Below are positions 26,560 to 36,439 of a stretch of DNA of 42,626 nucleotides, piece after piece; the first letter of the stretch is position 1, and each line of letters starts with the position of its first letter. The translations under genes and the position numbers were made by a program. Under the pieces are notes generated by a model that worked only from the letters and a program-made list of their open reading frames with translations, was not told the origin of the DNA and did no database searches. The DNA comes from Candidatus Zipacnadia bacterium (GTDB lineage: Bacteria > Armatimonadota > Zipacnadia > Zipacnadales > UBA5352), in the NCBI GenBank assembly GCA_029821635.1, contig JALGSW010000013.1:1-42626 (forward strand), read 5' to 3'.

Positions 26560-26975
26560 CTACCGCCACTGCGTCGCGCGGTGGACCATCTCGCGCTCGC
26601 CGTCCCAGTCGAGGCGCTCCGCCGCGTCGGCTGGGGGGAGCCACTGCGCGTCGTCGAAGGTCTCCTCGAGCGCCACGTGACCGTCGCCGGGGTCCATCTC
26701 GAAGAAGTACACGAACTTGCTGATGACGCCGCTGCCGCGCGGGTTGAGGTAGAAGTAGTGCGTCACGCCGAGGTAACGGCCCGCGCGCAAGTCGAGGCCT
26801 GCTTCCTCACGCACCTCGCGCTCGGCGGCCTGCGCGGCGCTCTCCCCCTCCTTGAGCTTGCCCTTGGGGAGGCGCCACTCGTCCGTCTCAGCGTGATGCA
26901 GCACGAGTACGCGCGTGCCGTAGCGGTCGCGCCGGACCACCACACCGCCCGCTGAGAGGAGCTGCTCTGCGATCA

Positions 26976-26976
<1 letters not shown>
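26560..26976 (-). CDS. Nudix hydrolase, second of two
   Basis: 138 aa from ATG 26976, which overlaps the MoxR stop (TGATG). The longer upstream frame is a shadow of the MoxR gene. The Nudix box GKLKEGESAAQAAEREVREE runs into AGL. The N-terminal LLSAGGVVVRRDRYGTRVL and the PKGKLKEGE wording resemble diadenosine-polyphosphate or generic MutT-like hydrolases. The C-terminal FFEMDPGDGHVALEE and EEFxxxxW-like DDAQWLPP match that group. Substrate unproven. Confidence 0.9.
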
Positions 26977-28028
<1,052 letters not shown>

Positions 28029-28081
28029 GCATGGTAGCAGGCGCCGGGGCGGGCGTCAACTTCGGGCCACGGCAGCGCAAT

Positions 28082-29512
28082 CTACTCCACGACGCCGGAC
28101 TGGAAGTGCCGCGTCTCGGCCAGCTCCCAGGTCTCGCCGCCGTCTGCAGAGGTCAGGATGGCCGGGAAGTTGTAGTGGCTCGGGTCCTCCCCATACACCC
28201 AGTTCGGCTGCTTGTTGAAGTAGGAGTACGAGATGTAGAGCCGACCGTTGCGGTCCATCGCCAGCTTTGCGTGGTAGTTGCTGTAGCCGTGTGCCACGGC
28301 CACCACAAGCTTGCGCGCGTCGGCCCACTCGCCGCCCGCGGGCCGCTTCTGATAGCCCAGAGTGGCGTAGACCGCGCCCGGATGATACGGGTCTTCATCG
28401 TCGCGGATCCACCAGCGGAAAGCGGCGTGCAGCGTGTCATCCGGGTCGCACACCAGGCCAAGGTAGGTCTGGCGCGCGGGCCGGGCCTGTTTCTCAGGGT
28501 CGGCGTGCGTGAAGCCGTGGTCCAGCATCTCGACCGCATCTTCGAAGCCCCCGCTGAGGTCATTCGGCAGCTTCGAGCGATAGTGATAGAAGTGGTCACC
28601 GTGGGCGCCCGTCACCACATGAATGAAGCCCTCGCTGTCAGCGCAAACGCCGGGCGCGTTGTGCGAGTCATTCACCGGTGGCGCGTAGCCCACAAGAAGC
28701 GGCTCGCCAACTGTGCGCGACTCGCGGTCATAGGTCGCGGCGTAGGTCGGCGTGCCCGGCAGGTCATCTTCGTCGCTCATCTCGGCCCAGACGAGGTGCG
28801 TGGTGCTGCCGACCGTCCTCGCGAACGAGGCGCCGCCCGAATGCTCGCACATCCCGATGCACTTCTCCGTCACCGACACCGCCTCAGGCAGCGACAGGCC
28901 GTCGTCGGTAACCACCGGCTGCGTGAGCAGCAGTCGGTAGTAGGCACCCCACTTGGCGGTCGGGTGGTCGGCCACTTTCTGCAGCGTGGCGATCAGAGGC
29001 GGGCCGGGCAGACCGTGCGTATCCGTGCGCAGCTCGATGTTGGGCCATGTCCCGGGGAGCTCGTAGCAGGTGAACGGATCGCCGTAGTCGCTGGAGTAGA
29101 GAAGCGCGGCGGTCTTCCTGCCGCCCTCCAGCCTCACCTGGATGGTCGAGTACATGCGGTCGGCGTCATCGAAGACCGCGTGCGTGAGGTACCAGCCCGC
29201 TCCCCGGTCAAAACGCTCGAAGTCCGGGAAGCACACCTTCACCGCATCGACAAAGGGCAGCTCCACCCACTCGCCGTCGCGCAGCGTATGGAAGTAGCCG
29301 GTCTCATGCAGATCGAGGCCTCGGCTGCGGATGTACGGCCGGTTGCGGCCATCAAAGCTCGGCACGTTGCAGACATACTCGGGCGCATAGCCGAACTGCA
29401 CCGCTTCGTGCTCGTCCTTCTTGAGCACAATCGGCTCCGGCACCTCGATTGCCAGGCAGATGCCGCCTGCGATCGCAAGTGTGCAGATGACCGCACAAAT
29501 ATCCGCGTACAT
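28082..29512 (-). CDS. Secreted BNR-repeat protein (BNR_4-like)
   Basis: 476 aa from ATG 29512, 9 nt after GGAGG. Signal peptide MYADICAVICTLAIAGGICL. The body is a beta-propeller-type sequence with repeated Asp-box-like turns, clearest at TSADGGETWELAE near the C-terminus, plus YSSDYGD and MDRNGRLYISYSY. This matches the BNR_4 family, some members of which are polysaccharide lyases or sialidase-like enzymes. It follows the sulfatase gene by 26 bp and is probably in the same operon, so a role in degrading sulfated polysaccharide is plausible but inferred. Confidence 0.78.
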   Translation of the reverse strand: MYADICAVICTLAIAGGICLAIEVPEPIVLKKDEHEAVQFGYAPEYVCNVPSFDGRNRPYIRSRGLDLHETGYFHTLRDGEWVELPFVDAVKVCFPDFERFDRGAGWYLTHAVFDDADRMYSTIQVRLEGGRKTAALLYSSDYGDPFTCYELPGTWPNIELRTDTHGLPGPPLIATLQKVADHPTAKWGAYYRLLLTQPVVTDDGLSLPEAVSVTEKCIGMCEHSGGASFARTVGSTTHLVWAEMSDEDDLPGTPTYAATYDRESRTVGEPLLVGYAPPVNDSHNAPGVCADSEGFIHVVTGAHGDHFYHYRSKLPNDLSGGFEDAVEMLDHGFTHADPEKQARPARQTYLGLVCDPDDTLHAAFRWWIRDDEDPYHPGAVYATLGYQKRPAGGEWADARKLVVAVAHGYSNYHAKLAMDRNGRLYISYSYFNKQPNWVYGEDPSHYNFPAILTSADGGETWELAETRHFQSGVVE

Positions 29513-29538
29513 CGGGCACTGCCTCCTCCGCACCTCTG

Positions 29539-30960
29539 TCACTCGACGCCGGGGTCCTTCACCGGGAACTGCTCCGAGTTCGTGCGCCCCGTCGCGAACA
29601 ACTCCTCCGCGCGGGCGACGACCTCCGGTCGCTGTGCCGCGAGGTCGGTCGTCTCGCCGATGTCATTCGCCAGATCGTAGACCTCGGTCGGGCGCGTCAT
29701 GCCATCGCGCAGCGCCTTCATCTCGCCGATGCGCACCGCCTGCTTGAGCTCGCGATGCTGGAACTCCCAGTAGAGGAACTCGCGCTCGGGGCCGTCTCCG
29801 CCAAAGAGCGTCGGGGCGACGGACAGGCCCTCGATGCCCTCCGGCGCGTCGAAGCCCGCAAGCTCGCCGCAGGTGGGCAGGAAGTCCCAGAACGCCCACG
29901 GGTAGCTGCTCTGTGTGCCCGGCTGGATGCGCCCGGGCCAGCGCGCGATCGTCGGGACCCGGATGCCGCCCTCGTAGAGATCGCGCTTGTAGCCGCGCAG
30001 CGGGCCCTGTGAGCGGAAGAACGCGGGATCGGCGCCGCCCTCCTTGTGCGGCCCGTTGTCGGAGGTGAAGAACACGATCGTGTCTTCGTCGATGCCAAGC
30101 TCCCTCAGCAGGTCGAGGATGCGCCCGGTATCGCGGTCGAGGCGCGCGATCATGGCCGCGTGGCCCTTCTGCGGCGTGGGCCAGTCGCAGTCGCCGTAGA
30201 CCCCGTACTCGGGCACCTCCATCCCATCGCCGGTCTCCCGGCCGCGCTCGTTGTTCGCGTGCGGCAGCGTCACCGCGAAGTACGCGAAGAACGGGCCGCC
30301 CGCGTTGTCGCGGATGAAGTCGAGGCCCTTGTCCATGATGACGTCGTGCGAATACGTCTCTCGCCCCTCGCCCTCGTTGCCCGGCAGCGGGAACTGCTCC
30401 TCATTCTCCCACACGTAGTCCGTGTAGTAGTCATGCGCCCGGCCCTGGTTGAGGTAGCCGAACCAGTAGTCGAAGCCGCGGCGGTTGGGCACGCCGTAGC
30501 TGTCCGCTTCCCCGAGGCCCCACTTGCCGACGATCCCGGTCGCGTAGCCTGCATCCTTGAGGCACTCTGCGACCGTGCGCTCCTCGGGAGGCAGCGGAAC
30601 GCGGGCGTTGCCGCGCACGTACGCGTGACCGGTGTCGCGACCCGTCATCAGGCAGCAGCGCGACGGCGCGCAGACGGTGCTGCCCGAGTAGCAGTCGGTG
30701 TAGCGCAGGCCCTCGGCGGCCATGCGGTCGAGGCGCGGCGTGAGGATCGTCTGCTGGCCGAAGCAGCCAACGTCGCCGTAGCCGAGATCGTCGGCCATGA
30801 TCCAGATAATGTTGGGCGGGCGGGAGGTCTGTGCGTGCGAGCGCGGTGCTGAGGTCATCGTGAGTGCAGTCACCCCTCCGAGCGCCGCGCCGGCCATCGT
30901 GCGGATGGCCTCGCGGCGCGTCATTGTGCACGTCATGCGGTCGCCCTGCGGTGCGTTCAT
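29539..30960 (-). CDS. Tat-exported sulfatase (arylsulfatase family, formylglycine type)
   Basis: 473 aa from ATG 30960, with an AGGTAGG site. The N-terminus has the twin-arginine motif TRREAIRTMAGAALGG, then a hydrophobic stretch ending in HAQ. IIWIMADDLGYGDVGCFG contains the metal Asp pair (57-58). The signature STVCAPSRCCLMTGR has Cys97, the residue converted to formylglycine in CxPxR sulfatases. Further motifs: GKWGLGE and FFTSDNGPHKEGG. It removes sulfate from an extracellular substrate. No maturase (anSME/FGE) is in the window. It is divergent from the heparinase-like gene, with about 106 bp between starts. Confidence 0.93.
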   Translation of the reverse strand: MNAPQGDRMTCTMTRREAIRTMAGAALGGVTALTMTSAPRSHAQTSRPPNIIWIMADDLGYGDVGCFGQQTILTPRLDRMAAEGLRYTDCYSGSTVCAPSRCCLMTGRDTGHAYVRGNARVPLPPEERTVAECLKDAGYATGIVGKWGLGEADSYGVPNRRGFDYWFGYLNQGRAHDYYTDYVWENEEQFPLPGNEGEGRETYSHDVIMDKGLDFIRDNAGGPFFAYFAVTLPHANNERGRETGDGMEVPEYGVYGDCDWPTPQKGHAAMIARLDRDTGRILDLLRELGIDEDTIVFFTSDNGPHKEGGADPAFFRSQGPLRGYKRDLYEGGIRVPTIARWPGRIQPGTQSSYPWAFWDFLPTCGELAGFDAPEGIEGLSVAPTLFGGDGPEREFLYWEFQHRELKQAVRIGEMKALRDGMTRPTEVYDLANDIGETTDLAAQRPEVVARAEELFATGRTNSEQFPVKDPGVE

Positions 30961-31066
30961 GCGCCTACCTTCCGCACTGCACAACAGCTTCCCTTCCAAA
31001 GGAATGGGCCCCATGCGTGGCGAAGCAGCACGCAGGGCCCGCCACCTCGATCAAGGGAGACTGATC

Positions 31067-34000
31067 ATGCGCGCGCTCATGATGCTCTGCTGCCTCGCGA
31101 TCGTCGCACAGTCGGTCCAAGCGGCGCCGATCCGTATCGGCGCGGATTCGGTCGTGCCGGTCAACCCGCGCAGCACATGGTCGCGCTACGTGAACTGGCG
31201 CCCGGCAGATGGCGAGACGGTCACGCTCAACCCGCCGCGCATGAGCTGGCCCTATAACGCCAACGCGCCGGAGGAATTCGGCGACGCGATGCACATGTTC
31301 ACGCTGCAGATCGCCGACAACGCCCAGTTCGACGCGCCCGTGGTCGATCGCACCTGCGAGCTGAACTTCCTCAACACTCTCCCCGCGCTCGATCCGGGCA
31401 AAACGTGGCACTGGCGCGTGGGCTACGACATCGGCACCGATCGCGAGCGCTGGAGCGAAACCCGCAGCTTCACGATCGCCCCGGACGCGACCGTCTGGGA
31501 CCGCGCGGCGCTTGCGGAGCCGGACCTCGCCGCGCTGGGCCACCCACGCGTGCTGCTGCGGCCGGAGATGATGGACGAACTGCGCGCCCTCGCGCAGACC
31601 GACGCGGGCTCAGCGAAGCTCCTCGAGACGATGCAGGCCCGCGCCGACAGCGTGATGCGGACGGGCTGGTGGCGCGACTTCCCCACGGACGACCGTGGCG
31701 ACGAGCCCCAGATGGACTTCTACCGCATCGCCGGCGATCTGGCCACCGTCGCGTTCGTGTGGCGCATCACCGGTGATGCCGCCTACGAGGGCGTGCTGGA
31801 GCGCGCGGTCACCTGGGCGAGCTACCCGCCCGGCGGTCGGGCTTCCCCGGAGGGCCTCGGCGGTGATGGCGCGGAGGACGCCACGCAGGGCAACGAGTTC
31901 CTCGCGCTGCTCTTCGACTGGCTCTACGAAGACCTGACCGACGAGCAGCGCGCAACGATGATCGCGTCGCTGGAGTGGCGAGTCGATCACATGATGAACA
32001 CCTTCGCCTGGCGCGGCAAGGGCAGCGGCGGGCCGATGCTGCGCATGACCTTCCGCAGCGACGCCAAAGCCGCGACCTTCGAGGCCGAGGACCTCACGCT
32101 CGCGGGAGGCGTGCGTGTGCTCGACGACGCGGATGCCTCGGGCGGACGCATCGTCGCCCTCGCGAGTGAGGATGCCGCGATCGCCTTCGAGATCGAACTG
32201 GACGCCGGGCCCTACGTCCTCGTCGTCGCAGGCCGCGGCCCTGCGGGCAATCAGGACGCGTTCTTCGTCACCGTCGACGATCAGCAGCCCAGTCGCTCCT
32301 ACATACAGGAGCGTGGCGAGGCGCAGATCAACTTCGCCGTCGATAGGCCGGGCGCGCATGCGATTCGTCTGACGCCCAGCGAGGTCGGCGTGCAGATCGA
32401 TGCGCTGCGCCTCGACGTGCATGGCGATCAGCGCCTCAACCTGCGACCGACGCCAGACTGGCGCGAGTTTGAGTGGCAGATCCGCGCTCCCGCGCGGGGG
32501 ACGAAGCTGGTCGCGGAGGCATTCAACTACTACGCGGGCGGGGAGGTCTGGTGGGATGACCTCTTCGTCGGCCGCACCCCGGACGGGCCGAACCTGCTCG
32601 CCAACGGAAGCTTCGACGAGCCGGGCGAGGGCGGCCCCGCCAACTGGCGCTACTCCGCATACAACACGGACTCCGCATCCGCCTATGAGGCGGGCCGGAT
32701 TGGGATCATCTGCCCTGACTCGACCGACCGCGGCGCGTGGGGACAGACGCTGACGATCGGCGAGCCGGGCATCTACTACGTGCGCGGGCGCTACCGAACG
32801 GGCGGAGCGATGCTGGTGGCGCCGGTCCGCGGTGGCGGGCTCTCCGGGCAGTGCTCCAGCCATCAGTTCGAGGGCAGCATGGACACCGCGGTGTGCGGCC
32901 TCGTGCTCTACGAGCACTCCGAGGTCGGGCGCGAGTGGTTCGACCTGATGCTCAACTACATGATTGGCGTGACCTGCGGCTTCGGCTTCGACGAGGCGTG
33001 GAATGAGGGCGCGGGCTACGGTTCCTCGAAGAACAAGTGGCTCACGAACGCCTCGCTCTACTTCGACAGCACGCTCCCGGACGCGGAGCTTGGCAGCAAC
33101 CCCTACTACTCGCGCGTCGGCAGCTTCCTGCGGCGGATCATCCCGGTCGGCATGGGCCACCATGCGTGGGGCAACCAGGCCAACGCGTCGCGCGGGAACC
33201 ACCTCGCGACCTTCCGCAAGCTGGCATTCCTCACCGGCGACGGGCGCTTCCTCTACAACTGGGAGAGCTACGGCGGCCAGGCAGCCAACGCGTTCCGACC
33301 GTGGATCGAGTACTGCCTGCCGGCTTACCGCGAGGCGCCAGAGCCCGTACCGGAGGAGAAGACCTCCGAGGTCTTCGAGATCGCCGGCTGGGCGATGGCC
33401 GCGAGCGGGCCACCAAGCGACCCGGCTACCTACGCGGAGGGCACCGGCGTGATCCTGCAGTGCCGCCCGCGCGGCGGCTACTCGCACTCGTTCAACTCGG
33501 ACGGCTCCGTCCAGCTCCACGCCTACGGACAGATGATCAATCACGGGGGCGGGACGTCGGCCAACGGTGACGCCTACGCCTACCACACGATGAGTCACAA
33601 CGTGGTGCTGATCGACGGCCTCGGCGAGGCCCAGCCTGTCCGGGGGATGCTCTACCCCGAGTACGGGCACATCGCAGGCCATCGCGAGGGCGAGCTGGCC
33701 GACGGGGGGCGCTTCGTCTACTTCGCGGCCGATCCGACGCTGTGCTACCCGCGCGAGCCGGGCAACTTCAGCCGCTGGAGCCTGCCGATGGGCGCGCCCT
33801 ACACCGAGCGCGCTCTCCCCTACCTCGACAGCTACGTGCGGCATGTGCTCTTCGTCCGCGACCGCTACTTCGTGATCTTTGACGACCTGCGCTGCTCGCA
33901 GCCCGCGACCTTCACCTGGCTGTGGCACATCCTGCCCGACGATCCGCTCAGCTTCGACGAGGGCCGCGCGGGCGCGCGGACGTTCGCGATCGACTACACG

Positions 34001-34360
34001 GTCGGCGATGTCCCTGTGCGGCTGCAGCATGTCTCGCGCCCTGGAGAGCTGGCGCTTGATGACAGGCAGGGGCTGATGGGTCGCGTGAACCCGATCACGG
34101 GCGAGGACATGCGCCCGCATCTCAAGGGCGACATCATCGAGGGGCACAACCTGTGGATCAGCAACACGGAGCCGGCGGAGGACTGGAGCTTCCTCGCGGT
34201 AGTCTACCCGCAACCGCCCGGTGGCGAGATCCCGCAGATCGAGCGCATCGATGACCGCACCGTGCGCGTGGGCGAGGACGTGATCTGCTTCGCCGATGGC
34301 GGCGAGCCGCCCGCAGAGGCGACGTTCGTCGTCGATGTCGCGGCCTTCCGCGCCCCTTGA
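31067..34360 (+). CDS. Secreted heparinase II/III-like polysaccharide lyase with embedded carbohydrate-binding modules
   Basis: 1097 aa from ATG 31067 with AAGGGAG 7 nt upstream. Signal peptide MRALMMLCCLAIVAQSVQA. An N-terminal DUF4962-like Ig domain (VTLNPPRMSWPYNANAP) is followed by the start of an alpha/alpha toroid (HPRVLLRPEMMDELRALAQT, then NEFLALLFDWLYEDL). The toroid is interrupted near residues 330-560 by two beta-sandwich modules: one CBM6/35-like (AKAATFEAEDLTLAGGVRVL), one CBM4-like (NLLANGSFDEPGEGGPANWR). It then resumes with GMGHHAWGNQANASRGNH. A C-terminal beta-sandwich heparinase region has SYVRHVLFVRDRYFVIFDDL. Likely cleaves a uronic-acid polysaccharide. It stops 4 bp from the convergent DUF190 gene. 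Confidence 0.85.
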   Translation: MRALMMLCCLAIVAQSVQAAPIRIGADSVVPVNPRSTWSRYVNWRPADGETVTLNPPRMSWPYNANAPEEFGDAMHMFTLQIADNAQFDAPVVDRTCELNFLNTLPALDPGKTWHWRVGYDIGTDRERWSETRSFTIAPDATVWDRAALAEPDLAALGHPRVLLRPEMMDELRALAQTDAGSAKLLETMQARADSVMRTGWWRDFPTDDRGDEPQMDFYRIAGDLATVAFVWRITGDAAYEGVLERAVTWASYPPGGRASPEGLGGDGAEDATQGNEFLALLFDWLYEDLTDEQRATMIASLEWRVDHMMNTFAWRGKGSGGPMLRMTFRSDAKAATFEAEDLTLAGGVRVLDDADASGGRIVALASEDAAIAFEIELDAGPYVLVVAGRGPAGNQDAFFVTVDDQQPSRSYIQERGEAQINFAVDRPGAHAIRLTPSEVGVQIDALRLDVHGDQRLNLRPTPDWREFEWQIRAPARGTKLVAEAFNYYAGGEVWWDDLFVGRTPDGPNLLANGSFDEPGEGGPANWRYSAYNTDSASAYEAGRIGIICPDSTDRGAWGQTLTIGEPGIYYVRGRYRTGGAMLVAPVRGGGLSGQCSSHQFEGSMDTAVCGLVLYEHSEVGREWFDLMLNYMIGVTCGFGFDEAWNEGAGYGSSKNKWLTNASLYFDSTLPDAELGSNPYYSRVGSFLRRIIPVGMGHHAWGNQANASRGNHLATFRKLAFLTGDGRFLYNWESYGGQAANAFRPWIEYCLPAYREAPEPVPEEKTSEVFEIAGWAMAASGPPSDPATYAEGTGVILQCRPRGGYSHSFNSDGSVQLHAYGQMINHGGGTSANGDAYAYHTMSHNVVLIDGLGEAQPVRGMLYPEYGHIAGHREGELADGGRFVYFAADPTLCYPREPGNFSRWSLPMGAPYTERALPYLDSYVRHVLFVRDRYFVIFDDLRCSQPATFTWLWHILPDDPLSFDEGRAGARTFAIDYTVGDVPVRLQHVSRPGELALDDRQGLMGRVNPITGEDMRPHLKGDIIEGHNLWISNTEPAEDWSFLAVVYPQPPGGEIPQIERIDDRTVRVGEDVICFADGGEPPAEATFVVDVAAFRAP

Positions 34361-34364
34361 GGTC

Positions 34365-35642
34365 TTACGCGGGAACGCTCAGCCGCAGCAGCGCGTTGCG
34401 GCTGATCATGCCCTGATAGCGCCCCTCGGGGTCAACGACCGGGAGGCGCTTGAGCGAGTTCGCGACCATCAGGTGCAGAGCTTCCTCGAGCGTGGCGTCC
34501 TCGGTCACGGTGATGAGATCGGTCTCCATGATCTCCCCGGCGGTCGTCTCGAGGGTGATCGCGGCGGTTTCGCTGCGCCGCGCGCCCGGCAGAGGCAGCC
34601 GGGCGATGATCGCGCGCACCAGCCCCTCGGGGCGATGGCTGATGGCGGCGAGGATGTCCCTGTCCGTGAGCAGGCCCAGGAGGCGGCCGCCCGCGTCCAC
34701 CACCGCGATCCGCTGCACACTATGCTCGTCGAGGGTGCGAAGCGCCTCGTCCAGCGAGGTGTCGGAGCCCACCGTCCCGGTCTCGCGCCTCATGCAGTCG
34801 CGCACTCGCGGCACGCCCTCCCACTCCACGTAGCAGGATGCGGGCGAGGCAGGCTCCTCCGAGAGGTGCGACACCGCTGCCCTGAACACGTCAAGGCGCG
34901 TGACCATGCCTGCGAGGCGCCCCACCTCGTCCACGACCGGCAGGCGCTTGAGGTCGTGCTCCTGCATCGCCTCCACTGCCCGCGCCACAGGTTCGTCGGC
35001 ACCGACGGTCCTGACCGAGCGGCTCATCACCTCGCTCGCGGGCAGCGTCGCCGCGCGCTCGTAGAAGTCGGCCACTACGCTCGAGTCCGACGCCCCCAGC
35101 AGCCCGAGCCTCAGAGGCATCTGCGCTCTGCGGACGAGGTCGCCCTGCGTGATGACCCCAATCGGGCGCTCCTCGCCGTCAATGACCGGCACCGCGTTGA
35201 ACTCGGCGGTCAGCAGCAGCCGCACGACGTCGCTCACGGGCGTGTCGGGGCGGGCGCTCGCCGCGGGGGTCGCCATGATGTCGCGCACGAGCATCTGACG
35301 GGGGATCAGCCGGTAGCGCGAGCGGTGGCTGTGCACCTCCACGTCCTTGACCACGACGATGCCGTCGGTGACGATCTCCGTGACCCGCGGCAGGACTCGC
35401 GCCAACTCGGGCGCGGGGAGGATCACCTCGATCTTCAGCGGCAGGTTGGAGGAGAGCACCTCCAACCTCGCGCTGGCGACCTCACCGTTCTCGTAGTAGC
35501 CGGCCTGCCCACGGGAGACGAAGCAGCGGGCCGCGATGCGTGTCGAGCGCAGCAGCTCGATGATTGCGTCCGCCACCGGACGGCCCCCGAAGCGCGCTTC
35601 CTCGCTGGTGAATATCTCGATCACATTGTACGGTACCGGCAT
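34365..35642 (-). CDS. DUF190 protein fused to four CBS domains
   Basis: 425 aa from ATG 35642 with GGAGG 8 nt upstream. Residues 1-105 are a DUF190 (PII-like) domain: IEIFTSEEARFGGRPVADAI, then LPLKIEVILPAPELARVLPR. Four CBS motifs follow: VRDIMATPAASARPDTPVSD (about 118), ASEVMSRSVRTVGADEPVAR (about 205), VRDCMRRETGTVGSDTSLDE (about 275) and EIMETDLITVTEDATLEEAL (about 365). CBS pairs bind adenine nucleotides in known proteins. DUF190 genes frequently sit beside crcB. It starts 17 bp after the crcB stop, under the fluoride riboswitch. A nucleotide-gated role in fluoride response is inference. Confidence 0.9.
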   Translation of the reverse strand: MPVPYNVIEIFTSEEARFGGRPVADAIIELLRSTRIAARCFVSRGQAGYYENGEVASARLEVLSSNLPLKIEVILPAPELARVLPRVTEIVTDGIVVVKDVEVHSHRSRYRLIPRQMLVRDIMATPAASARPDTPVSDVVRLLLTAEFNAVPVIDGEERPIGVITQGDLVRRAQMPLRLGLLGASDSSVVADFYERAATLPASEVMSRSVRTVGADEPVARAVEAMQEHDLKRLPVVDEVGRLAGMVTRLDVFRAAVSHLSEEPASPASCYVEWEGVPRVRDCMRRETGTVGSDTSLDEALRTLDEHSVQRIAVVDAGGRLLGLLTDRDILAAISHRPEGLVRAIIARLPLPGARRSETAAITLETTAGEIMETDLITVTEDATLEEALHLMVANSLKRLPVVDPEGRYQGMISRNALLRLSVPA

Positions 35643-35658
35643 TGGTCGCGCCTCCGCA

Positions 35659-36039
35659 TCACGACAGCATGCGCCCGAGCATGAGCCCGGCGATGAACAG
35701 CACGAGCCCACCGCCGACCGTGGCGAGCAGGTTCAGGGCCGACTGCCACGTTCCGCCGGCCATCAGCAGCGTGGACGTCTCAAGGCTGAACGCGGAGAAG
35801 GTGGTCAGCCCACCGAGCACTCCTGTCATCAGGAACAGGCGCGCACGCGGCCCGACGGCGCCCGCCTCAACTCCGAGGGCGTAGATGACGCCGATGGCGA
35901 AGCTCCCGGCGAGGTTGACGACCAGTGTGCCCCACGGGAAGGTCTCCCCCCACAGCCGAGCGGCCAGCAACGCCGTGAGGTATCTCCCGAGGGCACCCGC
36001 CCCACCGCCGAGCGCCACAAGTACCAGTTCGAGGCCCAA
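35659..36039 (-). CDS. crcB: Fluoride channel FluC/CrcB
   Basis: 126 aa from a TTG at 36039, chosen because AAGGAG lies 8 nt upstream and the family usually starts here; a GTG at 36087 would add 16 unusual residues. Four transmembrane segments. Family motifs: GGGAGALGRYL (the G-G-x-G-A-x-x-R-Y start), FPWGTLVVNLAGSF (the TM2 Asn in TLVVN lines the pore) and GVLGGLTTFSAFSLE (the Phe-box and sodium-binding turn). FluC expels fluoride and acts as a dimer. The riboswitch at 36140-36218 supports the assignment. Confidence 0.95.
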   Translation of the reverse strand: MGLELVLVALGGGAGALGRYLTALLAARLWGETFPWGTLVVNLAGSFAIGVIYALGVEAGAVGPRARLFLMTGVLGGLTTFSAFSLETSTLLMAGGTWQSALNLLATVGGGLVLFIAGLMLGRMLS

Positions 36040-36139
36040 CCGGACCACTCCTTCGAGTCCCTGCGCGCCGCTACAGTCCACCGGCACCGATCTGACGCAG
36101 GGGGGAGTACATGAAGCGACCCCTGCCGGAATGCGTACT

Positions 36140-36220
36140 CTCAGCAGGAGTCATCAACCGCAGCGGGCGCCGGTGGTTTCAGCGGAAGGCCAGATCCGCC
36201 GCGGCGAACTCCATCGCCAT
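36140..36220 (-). ncRNA. Fluoride riboswitch (crcB motif)
   Basis: In the minus direction GGCGATGGAGTTCGCC (36218-36203) forms the first helix (GGCG with CGCC). GGAGT in its loop (36212-36208) is complementary to ACTCC (36151-36147) in the later TTGATGACTCC segment. The paired GATGGAGT...GATGACTCC elements are the conserved core of crcB-type fluoride aptamers. It lies about 100 nt upstream of the crcB start and just downstream of a promoter. Confidence 0.88.
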
Positions 36221-36236
36221 CGGTGCGTCTGGTGGC

Positions 36237-36266
36237 ATGCTACCACCTCCTGCAACCGGGCGTCAA
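36237..36266 (-). promoter_or_regulatory. Promoter of the crcB-DUF190 operon
   Basis: Minus-strand TTGACG (36266-36261), an 18-bp spacer and TAGCAT (36242-36237). Transcription would start about 12 nt before the riboswitch aptamer. Confidence 0.7.
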
Positions 36267-36398
36267 TGCTCTCGACGCGCCGGCGCGACGTGACGATCGG
36301 CGCGAGCTCGCCCGCCGGAGCGCTCGCGACCGGCGTCGGCCTCGTCTCGGTGATGCTCGGGGTCCTGCTGGAAGATGATCACCGACGAGCGATGACGC

Positions 36399-36427
36399 TT
36401 GCGTGAACCACTGCGTTCTGCTATCAT
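36399..36427 (+). promoter_or_regulatory. Promoter of the cimA T-box leader
   Basis: TTGCGT (36399-36404), a 17-bp spacer and TATCAT (36422-36427), directly upstream of the T-box Stem I. Confidence 0.6.
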
Positions 36428-36439
36428 CCCGGCAACATA

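Noticed and set aside
31610-34213. An 867-codon minus-strand frame inside the heparinase-like gene
   Set aside because: The plus-strand product has signal peptide, domains and motifs; the minus frame is compositional shadow.
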